This document shows, one piece after another, positions 1-17,844 of a DNA stretch of 64,000 bases; position 1 is the stretch's first letter, and each line of letters starts with the position of its first letter. Location of the stretch: the NCBI GenBank assembly GCA_963573385.1, contig CAUYLG010048087.1, positions 62,001 to 126,000 on the forward strand, in the 5' to 3' direction. Origin of the DNA: Cacajao melanocephalus. Lineage: Eukaryota; Chordata; Mammalia; Primates; Pitheciidae. Both the position numbers and the translations under genes were made by a program. The notes beneath the pieces were generated by a model. The model did not search any database, was not told the DNA's origin, and saw only the letters and a program-made list of their open reading frames with translations.

Positions 1-1005
1 TTTACAGAAAGATTAAGGGGAGATATCCAGAGTCATCACAGGGCTCTTTAATGCCAATAATCTGTTGAGGTGCTTTTCAATTGTGAGATGACCAAGAAAT
101 CAGCTAATCCTAGCCGGAAAACAGAGCTCCTTCCTTAACGTTTCAGCTGGGTTAATTTCTTCTCTACATTACAGAGTATTGCTAGCTCCATCCACTGATC
201 CCTTCTAGGGCCTGGTTTTCAGTCCTAGAAGCTCAGGTAAGGCTGTTCTGTAGACATAATATGCATGTGAAATGAAAAAAGGAGAAAAATAATGATAAGG
301 ACTTCAGATATTAGGGTCTGACTGTGAAATAATAGATTCTTTTAATTCTTGTATTCATGTAATCCTACTTTTATCGAGTGAAAATATTTCCTATATTTTT
401 GAAGAGACATCAATGTTATGTGCTGCATTATCAATTTTTTTAATTGGCCATGGAAATGCTTAAATAATTGACTTGTTTAATCTATTTTATACATTGCATT
501 TTAATTACATTTATAATTTTAAGAAACTTTACTTTTTAGAAAGGTATAGATGTGAATACTCATGATATTGATTAGTAGTAGATGTCTTTGCTTCCAATAG
601 CACTTTGCTTAATGTATCCTTCTCTATGAGTGTTGTAGATTTTTCACTTATATCTACAAATACAGAAGACATAACTTACTAAAAATTCAATAGGAATAAG
701 TCTTCATGTTATGAGAGAGTACAAAGCAATATTTACAGTGATGTGAAATACTATAATTCTATCTTCTGGAATTATTCTTTGCAAAGATTAATTATGTACA
801 TCTAATGAGATAAGAGTGACAAGGCATAATTTAGAGATTATAAAGCTGAGAATTTAAATGAATAGCATGTGCACACACACACATACAGACATGCAACTGC
901 TCTTTTGCAAATCTCCATCACATCAATTGTGTTGAATCCGTTCCCTTGGGTTATACTTTCTCCTATTAGCAAAATCAAAACCTGAAAGTAGTATGTTGAA
1001 GAGAT
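1..1005. other. unassigned AT-rich sequence
   Basis: I recognise no gene or repeat family here. The only local structure is a short CA run near 872-883. Open frames are short and have no coding character. Confidence 0.5.
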
Positions 1006-1580
1006 TCTCATGTTGATTGCAGCATTATTTACAGTAGCCAAGATATGGAATCAGCCTAAGTGTCTATCAACAGGTGAATAGATAAAGAAAATGTAGTGTA
1101 TATATACACAACTGAATAGTACTCAGCCATAATAAGAATGAAATCCTGTTATTCTGGTAACATGGAACCTAGAGGACAGTACACTAAGTAAAATAAGCAA
1201 GGTACAAAAAGGCAAATATCCCATGTTCTCACACATTTGTGGAGTCTGAAAAAGCTGTTGTCGTAGAAGTACAGAGTTATTGGTGCCTCTGGAATGTATC
1301 AGGGAGGGGAGGATAGGGAGAGATTGGCCAATGGCATAAAATTACAGTTAGATAGGCGAAATAAGTTATAGTATTCTATAGCATAGTTGGGTGACTATAG
1401 TAAACAGTATTATAGTATGTGTTTCAAAATAACTAGAAGAAAGGATCCTGAGTTTTCACCACAAAGAAATGATAAATGTTTCAGGTGATGGATATGCTAA
1501 AGACAATGTATACATGTATCCAATCATAATAATGTGCTCCATAGATTTGTATTATTACTATGTATCAATGAAAAACAAAA
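1006..1580 (+). repeat. LINE-1 3' end, L1MA-like
   Basis: Reads in sense through the end of ORF2 and the 3' UTR of an older L1. Recognisable stretches are the 'gcagcattatttacagtagc' region (about 1019), 'actcagccataataagaatg' (about 1122), the 'catgttctcacac' stretch (about 1222), 'gggtgactatagtaaacag' (about 1389) and 'ggtgatggatatgctaa' (about 1484). The 3' UTR pattern fits the L1MA group better than L1PA. It is 5'-truncated and full of stops, so it is inactive. Confidence 0.85.
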
Positions 1581-1603
1581 TTCAAAAATCGTCATGGGTT
1601 TGC

Positions 1604-1621
1604 TTTTTTTTTTTTTTTTTT
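1604..1621. repeat. poly-T tract, (T)18
   Basis: Uninterrupted run of 18 T just downstream of the L1 3' end. No minus-strand retroposon body follows it, so I treat it as a simple repeat. Confidence 0.9.
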
Positions 1622-3185
1622 ACAGTTCTTGGAAACATGCTAGGTGATTAATTATAAAATGACTCTGTGCATTGAAGCATCTCTCTCAAAAGCTTTACAA
1701 CCTGACTTTTGGAAAAGCTACATTGTATCTTTTGAATGATTCAATAGTGAAATTTATTTCTGAGTTTACCTTTTTATTTCTGATTTTTTTTTATTTTCAG
1801 CATTTCCACAAGTATTTTATTTACTGGTTCCATAAATCAGTTTCATCAAATTTGCCAACTGCCAGCCTAAACCATTGGAAATTGGCATAATGAATGTTCT
1901 GAGTAAGAATTTTTATGTTATTAGGAATATTTTAAATATAAGAACATAGGATATAAGATCTAGCTGCCAAAATATGCCAAAAATGTAAACAAAGAATGAC
2001 GTATAAAAAATGCCACTGTATTTCAAAGGGATAAAACTAATCAAATTGTATTTTGAAACAGATTACTTGATGGTACAATTTTAAATTGAAGTGCTATGGG
2101 GGATATTGTCTTGCTGGTATTTGCAGTTTGGGCTCAAAAAATGTGAAATTGTATCTTTAAGGGTGTTTAACAAAATGATTCCAAATATTATAGTTTTTCT
2201 TTTTTGTTATCCTATGATTTTAACTTTGACTTTCTTATATGATAATTGAAAAACTCTCCTCACTTTTGTGTATTCTTTCCAATGCAGTCAGGAGAAGAAT
2301 TAAAATGAATATTTTATTTCATAAAGCTGAGAGTTAATTCTGAAACATTGTACCAAGATACTTTCATGAATGAAAGAATAGTTTCTGAACCCTAAGAGAG
2401 TCAACCCTACACTAGCCCTGTCTATTACAAAATGTCTGTGCTTACGGATGTCTTGTGTGAGATGTGGCTTTACCAAACGTATCTGAACTTCAAATTTCCC
2501 CTATCACTGCCAACTGCTCATGGGTATTGGAAGTATATTTGGTAGACCTATTTCCTCTGTAGGCATATGATGCCATTGGCTAAAGTAAACTCTACATTTT
2601 TAGGAAAGAACTGTTAAATATGGCCAATCACAACCAGAAAACTAGCATTTGCCCAATTTGGTAGTGGTTTCTGGATGGCACACCCAGACTTACTTCCTTA
2701 AGCAATGCTGATTTATGGAAATGCCATGATAGAGGCTCAGAAGCTAACACTGAATTCAGCAGTGCAGATAAACTCCAAATCATATGGTTCTTCTTTGTCA
2801 ATATTTTCAGTAAGACAACATAAGATATTAAATCACCTAGAATTAGTTATGTGCCATTTCAGCAACCTTTTGTGCTCAGTCTGCTATAAGCTGCTTGTGC
2901 TGATTAGCAGTTTAAAAGTCTGCAGGGGAAGGAAATTTTCAGTAGCTTGATTTTCCCCCACCCTTTGGTCCTGTGTGCACTGGGGAAGAAATTATCTTCT
3001 GTGCAACTCCTGAATAATTTGATTGATTATTAATAGATTCATGCTGAAAAAGGAACAATATCAGAAAAAAAATTTACCTATGGGGTTGTAGCTATGCTTC
3101 CAGATACAAGATGGGGAAATAAAACCAATCTCTCCAAGCAAAGAGTGTGTGTATACATGTGTGTGCATGTGTAGCTCTGATTCTA
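1622..3185. other. unassigned sequence with a short TG-rich tract
   Basis: No gene or named repeat recognised. A degenerate TG/TA stretch lies at about 3144-3172. The 81-residue frame at 2705-2950 shows no familiar motif and is best read as chance. Confidence 0.45.
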
Positions 3186-3820
3186 AGAAGCCATTCATTC
3201 ATTTATTCATGCATCAAATATTTATTGAGCTGCAAACAAATCCCAGGCACTGTGATGAAGACAGATTTCTTGCCTTCCCTGAGTTGCCATTACTAAGAAT
3301 GTTAGCCAATAAATGAGTAAACACATAAAATCTTTACAAGAAAGAAACAAAGGACTGTGATAGAGAAAAATGGGAAGAGAAACTTACTTTAGAAAGGATT
3401 CTCTGAGAAGGTGCCTTTCAAGCTGAGCCAGAAAGGGAAGAGGGCAAACAGGAAAAGAGCCAGAAGAGCAGAGTTCCAGGCAGAGGGGAAGCAAGTGGAG
3501 AGGCGGTGTGGAGGAATCAGATTTGGCCCAGTCTGGAATGGACAGAAGGCTAGAACCTGCAGTGCAGTGAGCGTGGGAGAGACCAGCTGGCACAAGGTAA
3601 GCTTAGGGAAGATCACATAAAGCCTTGTAGGTTATGGACAACAATATGGATTTAAGTGCAGTATAGGAACTTCAAAGAAATTCCAGCAGTTAAGCTGACT
3701 GATGTAATTTATGTCTATTAAAAAGCAAAAACAAAATCCCCTGGCCATTGCATGCAGAGTAGATTGCCATGGAGAGGAGGACCAGTTGGTATTCCACAGG
3801 GGAGATAATATGAACAGCTT
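3186..3820 (-). repeat. LINE-2 (L2) 3' portion
   Basis: On the plus strand it starts with the reversed L2 terminus: ATTCATTC units, then 'caaatatttattgagc' and 'ccaggcactgtg'. It continues with 'gagttccaggcagagggga' (about 3471) and 'agccttgtaggttatgg' (about 3620), both typical of L2 read backwards. The minus-strand frames at 3384-3616 are remnants of the L2 ORF2 C-terminal region. Ancient and inactive. Confidence 0.8.
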
Positions 3821-3824
3821 AGGC

Positions 3825-4588
3825 TTAAACGAGGGTGTGATAAAGGGGATTTTATAAGCAAGACTGTTTTATTATTTTATTTATTGTGCTTATATTAAGA
3901 TAATATGGGTGCTTTGGGGGCTGTTGTAAATTATAACCCACTGCCCATGCACAGGAAACCTCTATAGGAAACAACCAAAGATTAAGGAGTTGTGAGATGA
4001 CAAGTTTTAGGATATGTGTTTTCAGGCTTCTTAATAGTAGAGTCAGTGGGTTATTTCCAAAAGAGCGCAGGGCGATGATGCGTGAAATTTTGTGAGCTTC
4101 TGGACTGGATGAGGGTATGCTCTTGCAGAAAGAATTCCTGAATACTTCCTGCACTGAGAGAACCTGCTTATTGTTTCTTACAGCAGGTATGTTTTAGGAG
4201 ATGAAAGATGTTTTCCATTCAATTATTGATCATAAGCATGATGCTGTTGATTAAAATGGCATGATAATGGTATCAAATGGATTTTGGATATCTTTTTACT
4301 TACTATATTTTCATGTATCATATTTAAGTGTCCTCAAGTCAGTAGAGAAGATGTTATCCACTTCCTCCTTTCCAGAGAAGGAACATTGGATCATTTAAAG
4401 GTTTACTGAATAGAAAATAAATTATCCTGACTTTAGCACGAATTCCTGCCCTAAGTTTTGACCCATATATTAATGATGTCAAGTGCTGCTAAATGTGTTC
4501 CTCTTCCAGAAAAATTGAAGTTTAAGCTTTGGATGCTAACTTTCAAATCTATGTGAAATGATATGATTTACTAGTTATGCAGAGAATG
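3825..4588. other. unassigned sequence
   Basis: Non-repetitive-looking, AT-rich DNA between L2 and a primate L1. The 100-residue minus-strand frame at 3852-4154 overlaps the L2 edge and has no recognised domain. Confidence 0.4.
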
Positions 4589-4598
4589 ACATAAAGAA

Positions 4599-5415
4599 CA
4601 AAATAATACTTTTTAAAATTTATAAGGAAAAAGACAACAAAAAGGAAAAAATGGGCAAAGATCAAAACTACAATGAGCTACCATTTCACACCAGTCAGAA
4701 TGATTGTTACTAAAAAGCCAAAAAAAAAAACAGAGAAAAAGGATGAGAAAATTCACTGTTAGTGGGGGTGTAAATTAGGTCAACCATTGTGGAAAACAGT
4801 GTGGTGATGCTTCAAAGACCTGAAGACAGAAATACCATTCAATCCAGCAATCCAATTACTGTGTATACTCCCCAAGGAATATAAAACATTATATTATGCT
4901 ATAAAGACACATGTATGTGTATGCTCATTGCAGCAATATTCACAATAGCAAAGACATGGAATCAACCTAAATGCCCATCAATGACATCAGTGACAGACTG
5001 AATAAAGAAAATGTAGTATATATGCACCATGGAATACTATGCAGCCATCAAAAAGAAATGAGATCATGTCCTTTGCATGGACATGCATGAAGCTGGAGGC
5101 TATTATCCTTAGCAAATTAATGCAGGACCTAATGCATGAAAACCAAATACTGCATATTCTCACTTATAAGTGGAAGCAAAATGATGAGAACACATGGACA
5201 CATAGAGGAGAGCAACACACGCTGGGGTCTATTTGAAGGTGGAGGGTGGGAGGAGGGAGAGGATCAGCAAAAATAACTAATGGGTACTAGACTTAATACC
5301 TGGATGATGAAATAATCTATACAACAAAGCCCTATGACACAAGTTTACCTGTGTAACAAACCTGCACATGTACCTCTGACCTTAAAATGGAAGTTAAAAA
5401 AAAAAGAGAGATAAC
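4599..5415 (+). repeat. LINE-1 3' end, L1PA/L1PB-like
   Basis: Primate-type L1, 5'-truncated. It shows the C-terminal coding stretch of ORF2 in frame (frame at 5039-5236, 'CMKLEAIILSKL' like the ORF2p end), then the 3' UTR ending in 'gtaacaaacctgcacatgta' and an A-rich tail at about 5396-5405. A 10-bp direct repeat, ACATAAAGAA, occurs at 4589-4598 and 5416-5425 and may be the target-site duplication. Many substitutions put it among older L1PA or L1PB rather than active L1. Confidence 0.85.
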
Positions 5416-5425
5416 ACATAAAGAA

Positions 5426-5870
5426 GCTCTAATGGCCAAAATATGTACTAAAATCGACAACCTCATGAATAGTCAAGGAAAAGCATATTGAAATCATAGT
5501 GAAACAAATTGTAGTTTATCTATACCATTGAATAATACCCAGTAACTGAAAGGATTGGACTGCTAATAATATGCAACACAATAAATGACTCTCAAAAGGG
5601 TTATGCTAAGTGAAAGAAGGTTACATACTGTGGGATTTCATTTATACAATATTTTGGCAAAGGTGAAATTGAAGGGATAGCAATAGAATTGTTGGTTTCA
5701 AAGCTTGGTGGGAGTGGTTAAAGATTGAGATGATGGGAATATTTTGTGCTGATTGTGGTGGTATTAATACCCAGTCTACTTTTGTCAATATTCTTTAAAT
5801 TGTACTTTTACAAATTTGATTATTGTGATATATGTAAATTATACCATCAATGATCTGATTTTAAACATTA
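5426..5870 (+). repeat. older LINE-1 3' end (L1M group)
   Basis: Contains 'gttatgctaagtgaaagaag' (about 5599), 'gggatttcatttatacaat' (about 5632) and 'atgtaaattataccatcaat' (about 5833), the 3' end pattern of L1MC/L1ME-type elements. It lies directly downstream of the younger L1 copy, so two unrelated L1 3' ends are back to back. Confidence 0.7.
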
Positions 5871-5879
5871 CAGTGAAGT

Positions 5880-6247
5880 CAGGAGAGGTGGTATGCACCT
5901 GTAGTTCTAGCTACTCAGGAGGGTGAGGTGGAAGGATCTCTTGAACCCAGGAATTCAAGGCTGTAGCATGGGTATCCAACCTTTTGGCTTCCTTGGGCCA
6001 CATTGGAAGAAAAATTGCCTAGAGCCACACATAAAATACACTAATACTAATGATAGCTGATGATTAAAAAAAAAAAAGGTCCATGTATAATTTTCGTTGT
6101 ATCTGCCATGCCACCATGGATAAGCAAAGATGTCCTCACATTCAAAGGGTTGTACACCCATGCATGTAGAATGCTGTAATTGCACCTGTGCAAAGCCATT
6201 GCACTCCATCTTGGACAACATAGCAAGACCCCATCACAAAAAAAAAA
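5880..6247 (+). repeat. old Alu or free monomer, split by a DNA transposon
   Basis: Alu-like sequence at 5880-5967 ('gtagttctagctactcagga') resumes at about 6172-6247 ('ccattgcactccatcttgg', then an A tail). The middle is interrupted at 5969-6160. Sequence and divergence suggest a J-type Alu or a FLAM-like monomer. Confidence 0.75.
5969..6160 (+). mobile_element. MITE-like hAT DNA transposon, resembling MER30
   Basis: About 192 bp inserted inside the Alu. The ends form an imperfect inverted repeat: TGGGTATCCAACCTTT at the left against the complement of the right end, AAAGGGTTGTACACCCA. Inside it reads 'ttttggcttccttgggccac' and 'acataaaatacactaatact', which I associate with MER30 (hAT-Charlie, non-autonomous). 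It encodes no transposase. The family name is from memory. Confidence 0.6.
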
Positions 6248-6469
6248 TTCGCAATGAGAAAATGTTATCATTTATTAGGCTGCAACAATGAAAACATACA
6301 GTACAGAATCTTGTGAAGGTGTTAGAAAATGAGAACACTCATGCTCTGTTGGTGTGAGTGGAAAGTGCCATAATCTCCCTTTGGAAGAGGAATTTCACAA
6401 CAGTTAGTAAAGTTGAACATGTTTTAACCTGCACCTTCTTTTTAAGTCTGACAAATATTTATAATCAAT

Positions 6470-6874
6470 TGTCTCTGTAGCCTACTACCTGGAGGCTTCA
6501 TCTGCATAGAACCTTGGTCTCCACAACCATCCTTTCTTAACCAAGACACACCCTTTGATTGATTCTAGGTCTTTAGATAAACTCCTTAGACTAGTTGCCA
6601 ATCAGCAAATCTTTGAATCCACCTATGGCCTGAAATCCCACACTTACCCACTTTGTGTTGTCTCACCTTTCCAGACTGAACCAATGTACATACATGTTTC
6701 ATGCATTGATTGACATCTTATGTCTCCATAAAATGGATAAAACCAAGCTGTATCCTGACCACCTTGGGCACATGTTCTCAGGATCCCCTGAAGTTGTGTC
6801 ATGAGCCGTGGTCACTCATGTGGCTCAGGATAAATCTCATCAAATATTTTACAGTTTTACTCTTTTCATTGACA
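6470..6874 (+). repeat. solitary LTR, ERV1 type
   Basis: About 405 bp starting TGTCTCTG and ending TTGACA. Recognisable parts are 'ccttggtctccacaaccatc', 'ggataaaaccaagctgtatc' (TATA-like region), 'accaccttgggcacatgttc' and 'ggataaatctcatcaaatat' (poly-A signal region). It matches the MER4/MER61-like ERV1 LTR group as I remember it. No internal retroviral sequence flanks it, so it is a solo LTR. Confidence 0.65.
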
Positions 6875-7605
6875 CTAATCATCATTGTAAAATTAAGACT
6901 ATAGCAATTGGTGCATTTTGAGTCCTCAGTTGTTGAAGTACTATCACAGAAGATTGATACAGACTTTTGTTTCAGCTCCAGACTACAAGGTGAGCCGATT
7001 AGAGTGTTTATGTGTAGCAGACCCTAGAGAAATCTCATGCCTTTTACTTTTAATATCATTATCCTTGTGACAGAATAGACAAAAAGTAAACCCAATTACT
7101 TCCCTACAAGAGGAAGCATAGAGTGAATTCACATGAGCAACATCACACAGTCATTCAAGGACTTACGCATTAACAGTACTTCGCATTTCATGTAACTCTT
7201 CCAGTGTTCTTATCAGTTCTATGTGTTCTTACCATTGAAATATAGAGGTGCATACCACTGAAAAGTTTGAATTATTCATTTGGTATTGTTAATAAAAACA
7301 TAGATGCTACACCTAAACTTATCCAAGATATTAATCCATTGTACCTTAGTATTTTATTGACGGAATTTATAAAAATATTGTATGTGTTCAGTAAAAATAT
7401 AACTACATGTAACACATAAATTTGATTTTATGACTTAGGTTTCTGTAAGAAGCAGCATACTTTTAACTTAGGCTTATAAATATAATATTACTTCATCTCC
7501 TTACAAAATAATTAGAATAAAGACAGCATATATTTTGCATGAACTCAAAAGAAGTACAAAATATTGGTCCCCAAAATTAAAATGTAAGTTCGTATCTGCA
7601 CATGT
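6875..7605. other. unassigned AT-rich sequence
   Basis: No gene or repeat recognised between the ERV1-type LTR and the MLT1 LTR. Confidence 0.4.
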
Positions 7606-7607
7606 CT

Positions 7608-8712
7608 ATGTTATATTACTTGTATTGGTTTTCTATTATGGTAATAAGCAAGTTCCACAAATTTAGTGGCTTAAAACAACATACATTTATTATGTTAGAG
7701 ATCTGGAGTTTAGAAGTCCTGAAATCAAGGTGGCAGCAGGGCTATACCTTTCTAGAAGCTCTAGGAGATAATCTGTTTACTTGACATTTTTTAGCTTCTA
7801 GAGTCCACCTACACTCTGGCTCATGGTCTTGTTGGGGATAAGGGGAAGCTGCCCTCTTTCCTTCAGATAGTTTGCTGAAAAATAAACTCACAGTAAGGCA
7901 TACAAATAAGACAGAAGGCATACAAATTTATTTAACCATGTGTATGTGGGGAGAATCACAGAGTGATTACCTAATTACCCAATCAAACCCAAACACTTAT
8001 ATAACCTCCTTTCAGAGGAGCAGGGGGATACGGGGAATGTAGGCAATTCTTTTCAGGGACATTACATTATTGCTAGGGAAAAGTGAATGGATCTGTAGGA
8101 AAATGAATTGATGTGGGGAACATAGAGGGACTTATAAATGATTTGGAAGTTGAATGAACTTCAGAGACAGGCATTATTTTGTAGAAAGGCTATGCCAGTT
8201 CTGATTACATACTTCCACTCCTGTCTTGAAAAAGATAACAGGGAAGGGAAAGAAAAACAATTGTTCTTTTTGGTGGGCCCATTCTATTTTTATGAAGATA
8301 TGAGAGATTATCTTCCAAGGCATATTGATTTCTGAGAGATTTTAATTCAAAGTTTTCATTACATCAGAGAGCCATATTTTGGGATGAAATTCTCTGTGCT
8401 CTTTTAGTGCCATCCTTCATGTTTATGACCAGGAGTATAACATCTGATTTGCCTTTCTTTCTGTGCTGTGTCCTCATAACACCTTTTCAGATTCTGACCC
8501 TCCAGCTTCTCTTATGTAAAGACACTTGTGATACATTGGTCCACCTGCATAATAGAAAGGATAACTTCTACATCTCAAAATCCTTAATCACTTTATTCAT
8601 ATTTGCAAAGTCTCATTTCCCATGTAAGGTAATATACTCTCAGGTCCTAGCAATTAGGACACGAACATCTTTGGGGTCATTATTTAATCAATTGCTCCAC
8701 CCTTTAAACTCC
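7608..8712 (-). repeat. MLT1 (ERVL-MaLR) LTR, split into two parts
   Basis: Segment 7608-7823 has 'tttagtggcttaaaacaaca' and 'ctggctcatggtc'. Segment 8406-8712 has 'gacacttgtgatacattggt', 'catgtaaggtaatatactct' and 'gacacgaacatctttggggt'. These are consecutive parts of one MLT1 LTR read in reverse, separated by about 580 bp of a different element. The 130-residue frame at 8407-8799 lies antisense to this LTR and is not a gene. Confidence 0.75.
7824..8405 (-). repeat. ERV LTR inserted into MLT1
   Basis: Plus-strand start is TGTTGGGG, the reverse of an LTR ending CCCCAACA. Inside are 'ggcatacaaatttatttaac' (about 7918, reversed poly-A signal region) and 'ggtgggcccattctattttt' (about 8272). It interrupts the MLT1 sequence cleanly, so it is younger than that LTR. 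Probably an ERV1-class LTR; I cannot name the subfamily. Confidence 0.5.
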
Positions 8713-9145
8713 TTTCTGGTTGAAATAACCATAAAATTAAGTGACATTTGGGTGAATTGTCATCACCCGTCACTATTTCTAACTGATATAAAACAGTGAT
8801 ACTTAAGTGAAGTGTTAGAGGAATACAGATTTGCACTATGAAGTTAATATTAGAAGATAATGTCCTCTAAGTATTATCTCATGGAGGTAAGATAACCTTT
8901 GTGTGGGAACTATACCATCTTTTATTTTTAAAGTAATTTACGATTTAGAATGTGGTCAGTTTTGGCACATTGTCAGTACTATTACTATAGAAGGGATAAA
9001 TAATAAGACCTATCTCAGAAGGCTGTTGCAATCGTTAAATAAATTATTATTTTGGCATATAGATTTGCTATGTCTTTACTGCAATTGTTAATATTAAATC
9101 CATGTGAAGTATCAAATATTGTATTGTAATTGTCCAACAGATTCA
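8713..9145. other. unassigned sequence
   Basis: Nothing recognised. Confidence 0.4.
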
Positions 9146-9149
9146 TCTT

Positions 9150-9442
9150 GTCTACCACAGGGATAGGACCAATTCACTGAGACAGAGGTATTACAGTAGA
9201 GAAAGAGTTTAATAATTGCAGGCCCAGCCAAGCAGAAGGACTGGAGTTATTATTACGCAAATCAGCATCCCTGAAATCTCAGAGGCTATGGTTTTTCCAG
9301 GATAGTTTGGTGGGCAGGAACTAGGGAATGGGAAATGCTATAGGTTGGGACAGGGATGAAATCTTAGGGGTCAAAGCTGTCTTATTGCATGGAGTGTTCC
9401 TGGGTGGGAGCTCTAGGACTGGTTGAATTAGTTCCTTGGTAT
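9150..9442 (-). repeat. LTR-like retroviral repeat fragment
   Basis: Contains 'gagaaagagtttaataattg' (9200), 'ggagttattattacgcaaat' and 'ggttgaattagttccttggt', typical of a reversed primate ERV LTR family whose name I cannot assign. It is cut at its right side by an Alu fragment. Confidence 0.45.
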
Positions 9443-9514
9443 GACCTCAGGTGATCCACCCACATTGGCCTCCCAAACTGCTGGGATTACAGGTGTGAGC
9501 CACCACACCCAACC
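9443..9514 (-). repeat. Alu fragment (5' part of the element)
   Basis: About 72 bp of Alu in reverse: 'gacctcaggtgatccaccca' to 'gtgagccaccacacccaacc'. It has no poly-T on the left, so only the 5' end of an Alu remains here. Confidence 0.85.
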
Positions 9515-15419
<5,905 letters not shown>

Positions 15420-15590
15420 TTACACAGTTTACCATTTATATATTCTCATTGCCACCCTATGAGTGAAATGAATCAGAGGTTGTTAGCTCCCGTTTTAAAA
15501 AAAATGAAGAAAGAGACATTGAGGAAGGTTTTTGGCATACTTAAGGCTAAATAGCTAGCTAGTAAGTGCCTGAGATGGAGCTGTTCTGTT
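15420..15590 (-). repeat. MIR SINE
   Basis: Reversed MIR core: 'attctcattgccaccctatg' (about 15440), then a run like 'ttttaaaaaaaatgaagaaa', and 'aaatagctagctagtaagtg' (about 15548), which match the reversed MIR pattern of fractions, AACTGAGGC and AGCTAGTAAGTGGCAGAG. Confidence 0.7.
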
Positions 15591-15839
15591 CATTTAAGTT
15601 TACATTATAGCCTAGAATTTTGGTACCCCACTCCCTTCTCTACTTGAAGATGTTTTTCTAAAAGAAACCAAAAAAATTTGTTCTCTTAAGGTTAGGGCTG
15701 GACTCAGGCTCTTTCTGGCAAAATCAATTTGGTCCTTTCTTTTCTCCTTTTTTTCTTTCTCTCTTAATCAGTCAAGACATCCAGCATCCTGGAAACCTTA
15801 AAGGCATCTGAGAATACAAAGATACCAAACTGGAGTTAT

Positions 15840-16175
15840 CTTCCTGACACATAAATCTGATCTCGTCATTTCCTACTGCAAATCCACAATGGTCTTCTTT
15901 TACAAGATAAAGTTTAATTGTCTGAGCATGACACCTAGGGCTCTTCACATTGCCTGTGCAATCCAACTTTTCAGCCTCATCTCTTTTTATTATCGATTGC
16001 TTGCCCTCATACACCTCATCTTCAGCCTCCCAGACTTCATATGTCTTCTTAACTATGCCCTGCTCTTTTAGGCTTCTGAGTTGTCTCTCTTGTTATTCTA
16101 TACCAGCCCCCAAAACCCACAGGAATGCCATCCTTTCCTTTGTAGCTTGCTAAACTGGGCCACTCACCTAACCAA
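15840..16175 (+). repeat. LINE-2 fragment
   Basis: Order of L2 phrases in sense: 'tgatctcgtcatttcctact', 'aagataaagtttaattgtct' (L2 'aggataaagtccaaactcc'), 'gggctcttcacattgcctg', 'cagcctcatctctttttatt', 'aggaatgccatcctttcctt'. The overlapping plus and minus frames are L2 coding remnants. Confidence 0.7.
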
Positions 16176-17840
16176 ATAACCAAGTGGCTTTGGAGAAAAT
16201 AGTGTTGTTATTTTTAGCATGTTGATTTTTATGCAAAAAAATCTAATGCGTGATCATTAAATATATATATTAAATTAGGTCATCTTCAATCTCTCCTTAC
16301 CTCTTTCCTCCCATAAACAATGGTAGCAATTTGATTTTTTCTTTCCAATGTTATTTATCATTTAGATATTGATGCATGGTATTTTTTGTATGAGCAAAAC
16401 TAAGCTCACACCCTATATAAAATTTTGTAGCACTTTGTTTCGGCTAATATTATACAAAGCCTCAGCATTCAATATTCTTTGAAAACATAACTTTGAAAAT
16501 TATAATTTTTCTAATACATAACTATATTTTATGTATTTAGTTATTTCTCTATTGAGCACTTAGGTTATTACAAAAATTTTACTGTTATCAATTACACTCA
16601 GTAAAGATTTTTCCATTGATATTTGAGAATATATTAATATGTTTAATCCAAACTTAAGTTTGATTTCTAGATCTGTGAATAATGGTCCAAACAAATGAAC
16701 ACAAAAAGCTGTGTTAGAATAGTTAAGGAAGTCAAAATGCTCATAATGTTATGTAGAGATACATAGCATGTGATTTTAATATATGTAATGTATTCATACA
16801 TATATCTGTGTGTGTATATATGAGCACAGCTATAGCACTGGTTGAATATTAATATATCAACTGGGGAAAAATACACTAAAATATTATTTCACAAATGATG
16901 TCCATTTTATTATGTATACATGTATATATATATATGTATAAGTGTATGTATGTATACATACATATTTTTATTTTACCAAATATCTAGAGTGAGCATTTGT
17001 TACTTTCATGATTAAACATACCCCCCACAACTATCCAGCTTAACTAATTGCTGTCTCCTATAAATCCTTTCTAACGCGACTTCATCTGTAGAAAGTGAGT
17101 TTCTGCTGGTGGAAGATTGAAACTACTTTAAAATTATTCGTTATCTCCAGAGGTTCAATGCAGTATGAGACCCTACATAGTTATCAAGACTAAAATACAA
17201 AGGCAGTGCTGAAAATACCTGGGGAGTGTGGACAGAGTACTGAAACTTAGTGATATTTAAAGGAAAACAGAAAGTTTAGCTCTTGGTTTGTTTTGGGATA
17301 GTAAGGGATTCTGAGGCCCTCATGCTGGTGATTCAAGGACCTTGGAGGGTGGTCAGGGGTTGAAAGCCACTTAAGCAAATACTCAGTCCAAGGCAGCAGG
17401 TGCAAAGGCCCAAGCAGGAAACAGAGTATTATCCTGAGATTGGATATATTTAGACAAGTTCCTATTTTGGGGACACAGAGCTCCCCGTTCATAGGTGTGC
17501 TTTGAGCGCAGTCCGAGACACAGAGTAGTCAAGTAATACATTCTTGGATGAATAAACAAAGACCCTTTGTACAATGGTTTGGGACAGAAAAGCCTCATAA
17601 TATTGATGTTAACATTTTTCATAGCTAAATAATTCCGAAAAACTTCCAGGCAGTTTTCATACGTATTTCAGTGTGACTTAATGATTTATAATTCTGCTCT
17701 TTAAACATTATTAAAAATATTTGTGTCACCAAGCTTGCAGTCATAAAGAAGAAGAGTTTGCTTAAACGTGTACTGATACTGCAATAACACCTACGGCAGT
17801 ATTTAAGGCTATCAAAATTATAAAGCTCCATCCTGGAGAA
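16176..17840. other. unassigned AT-rich sequence with TA/TG tracts
   Basis: No gene recognised. Alternating TA/TG purine-pyrimidine sequence lies at about 16795-16820 and 16915-16966. Confidence 0.4.
16915..16966. repeat. degenerate TA/TG microsatellite
   Basis: Interrupted TATA, TGTA and ATAC units, including (TA)5 and GTATGTATG blocks. Confidence 0.8.
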
Positions 17841-17844
17841 ATGG

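Noticed and set aside
5039..5236. Frame matching the LINE-1 ORF2 C-terminus
   Set aside because: Real L1 remnant but 5'-truncated, so it is listed as part of the L1 and not as a gene.
8407..8799. 130-codon plus-strand open frame, the longest in the window
   Set aside because: It lies antisense to an MLT1 LTR fragment and has no domain. Its length is compatible with chance.
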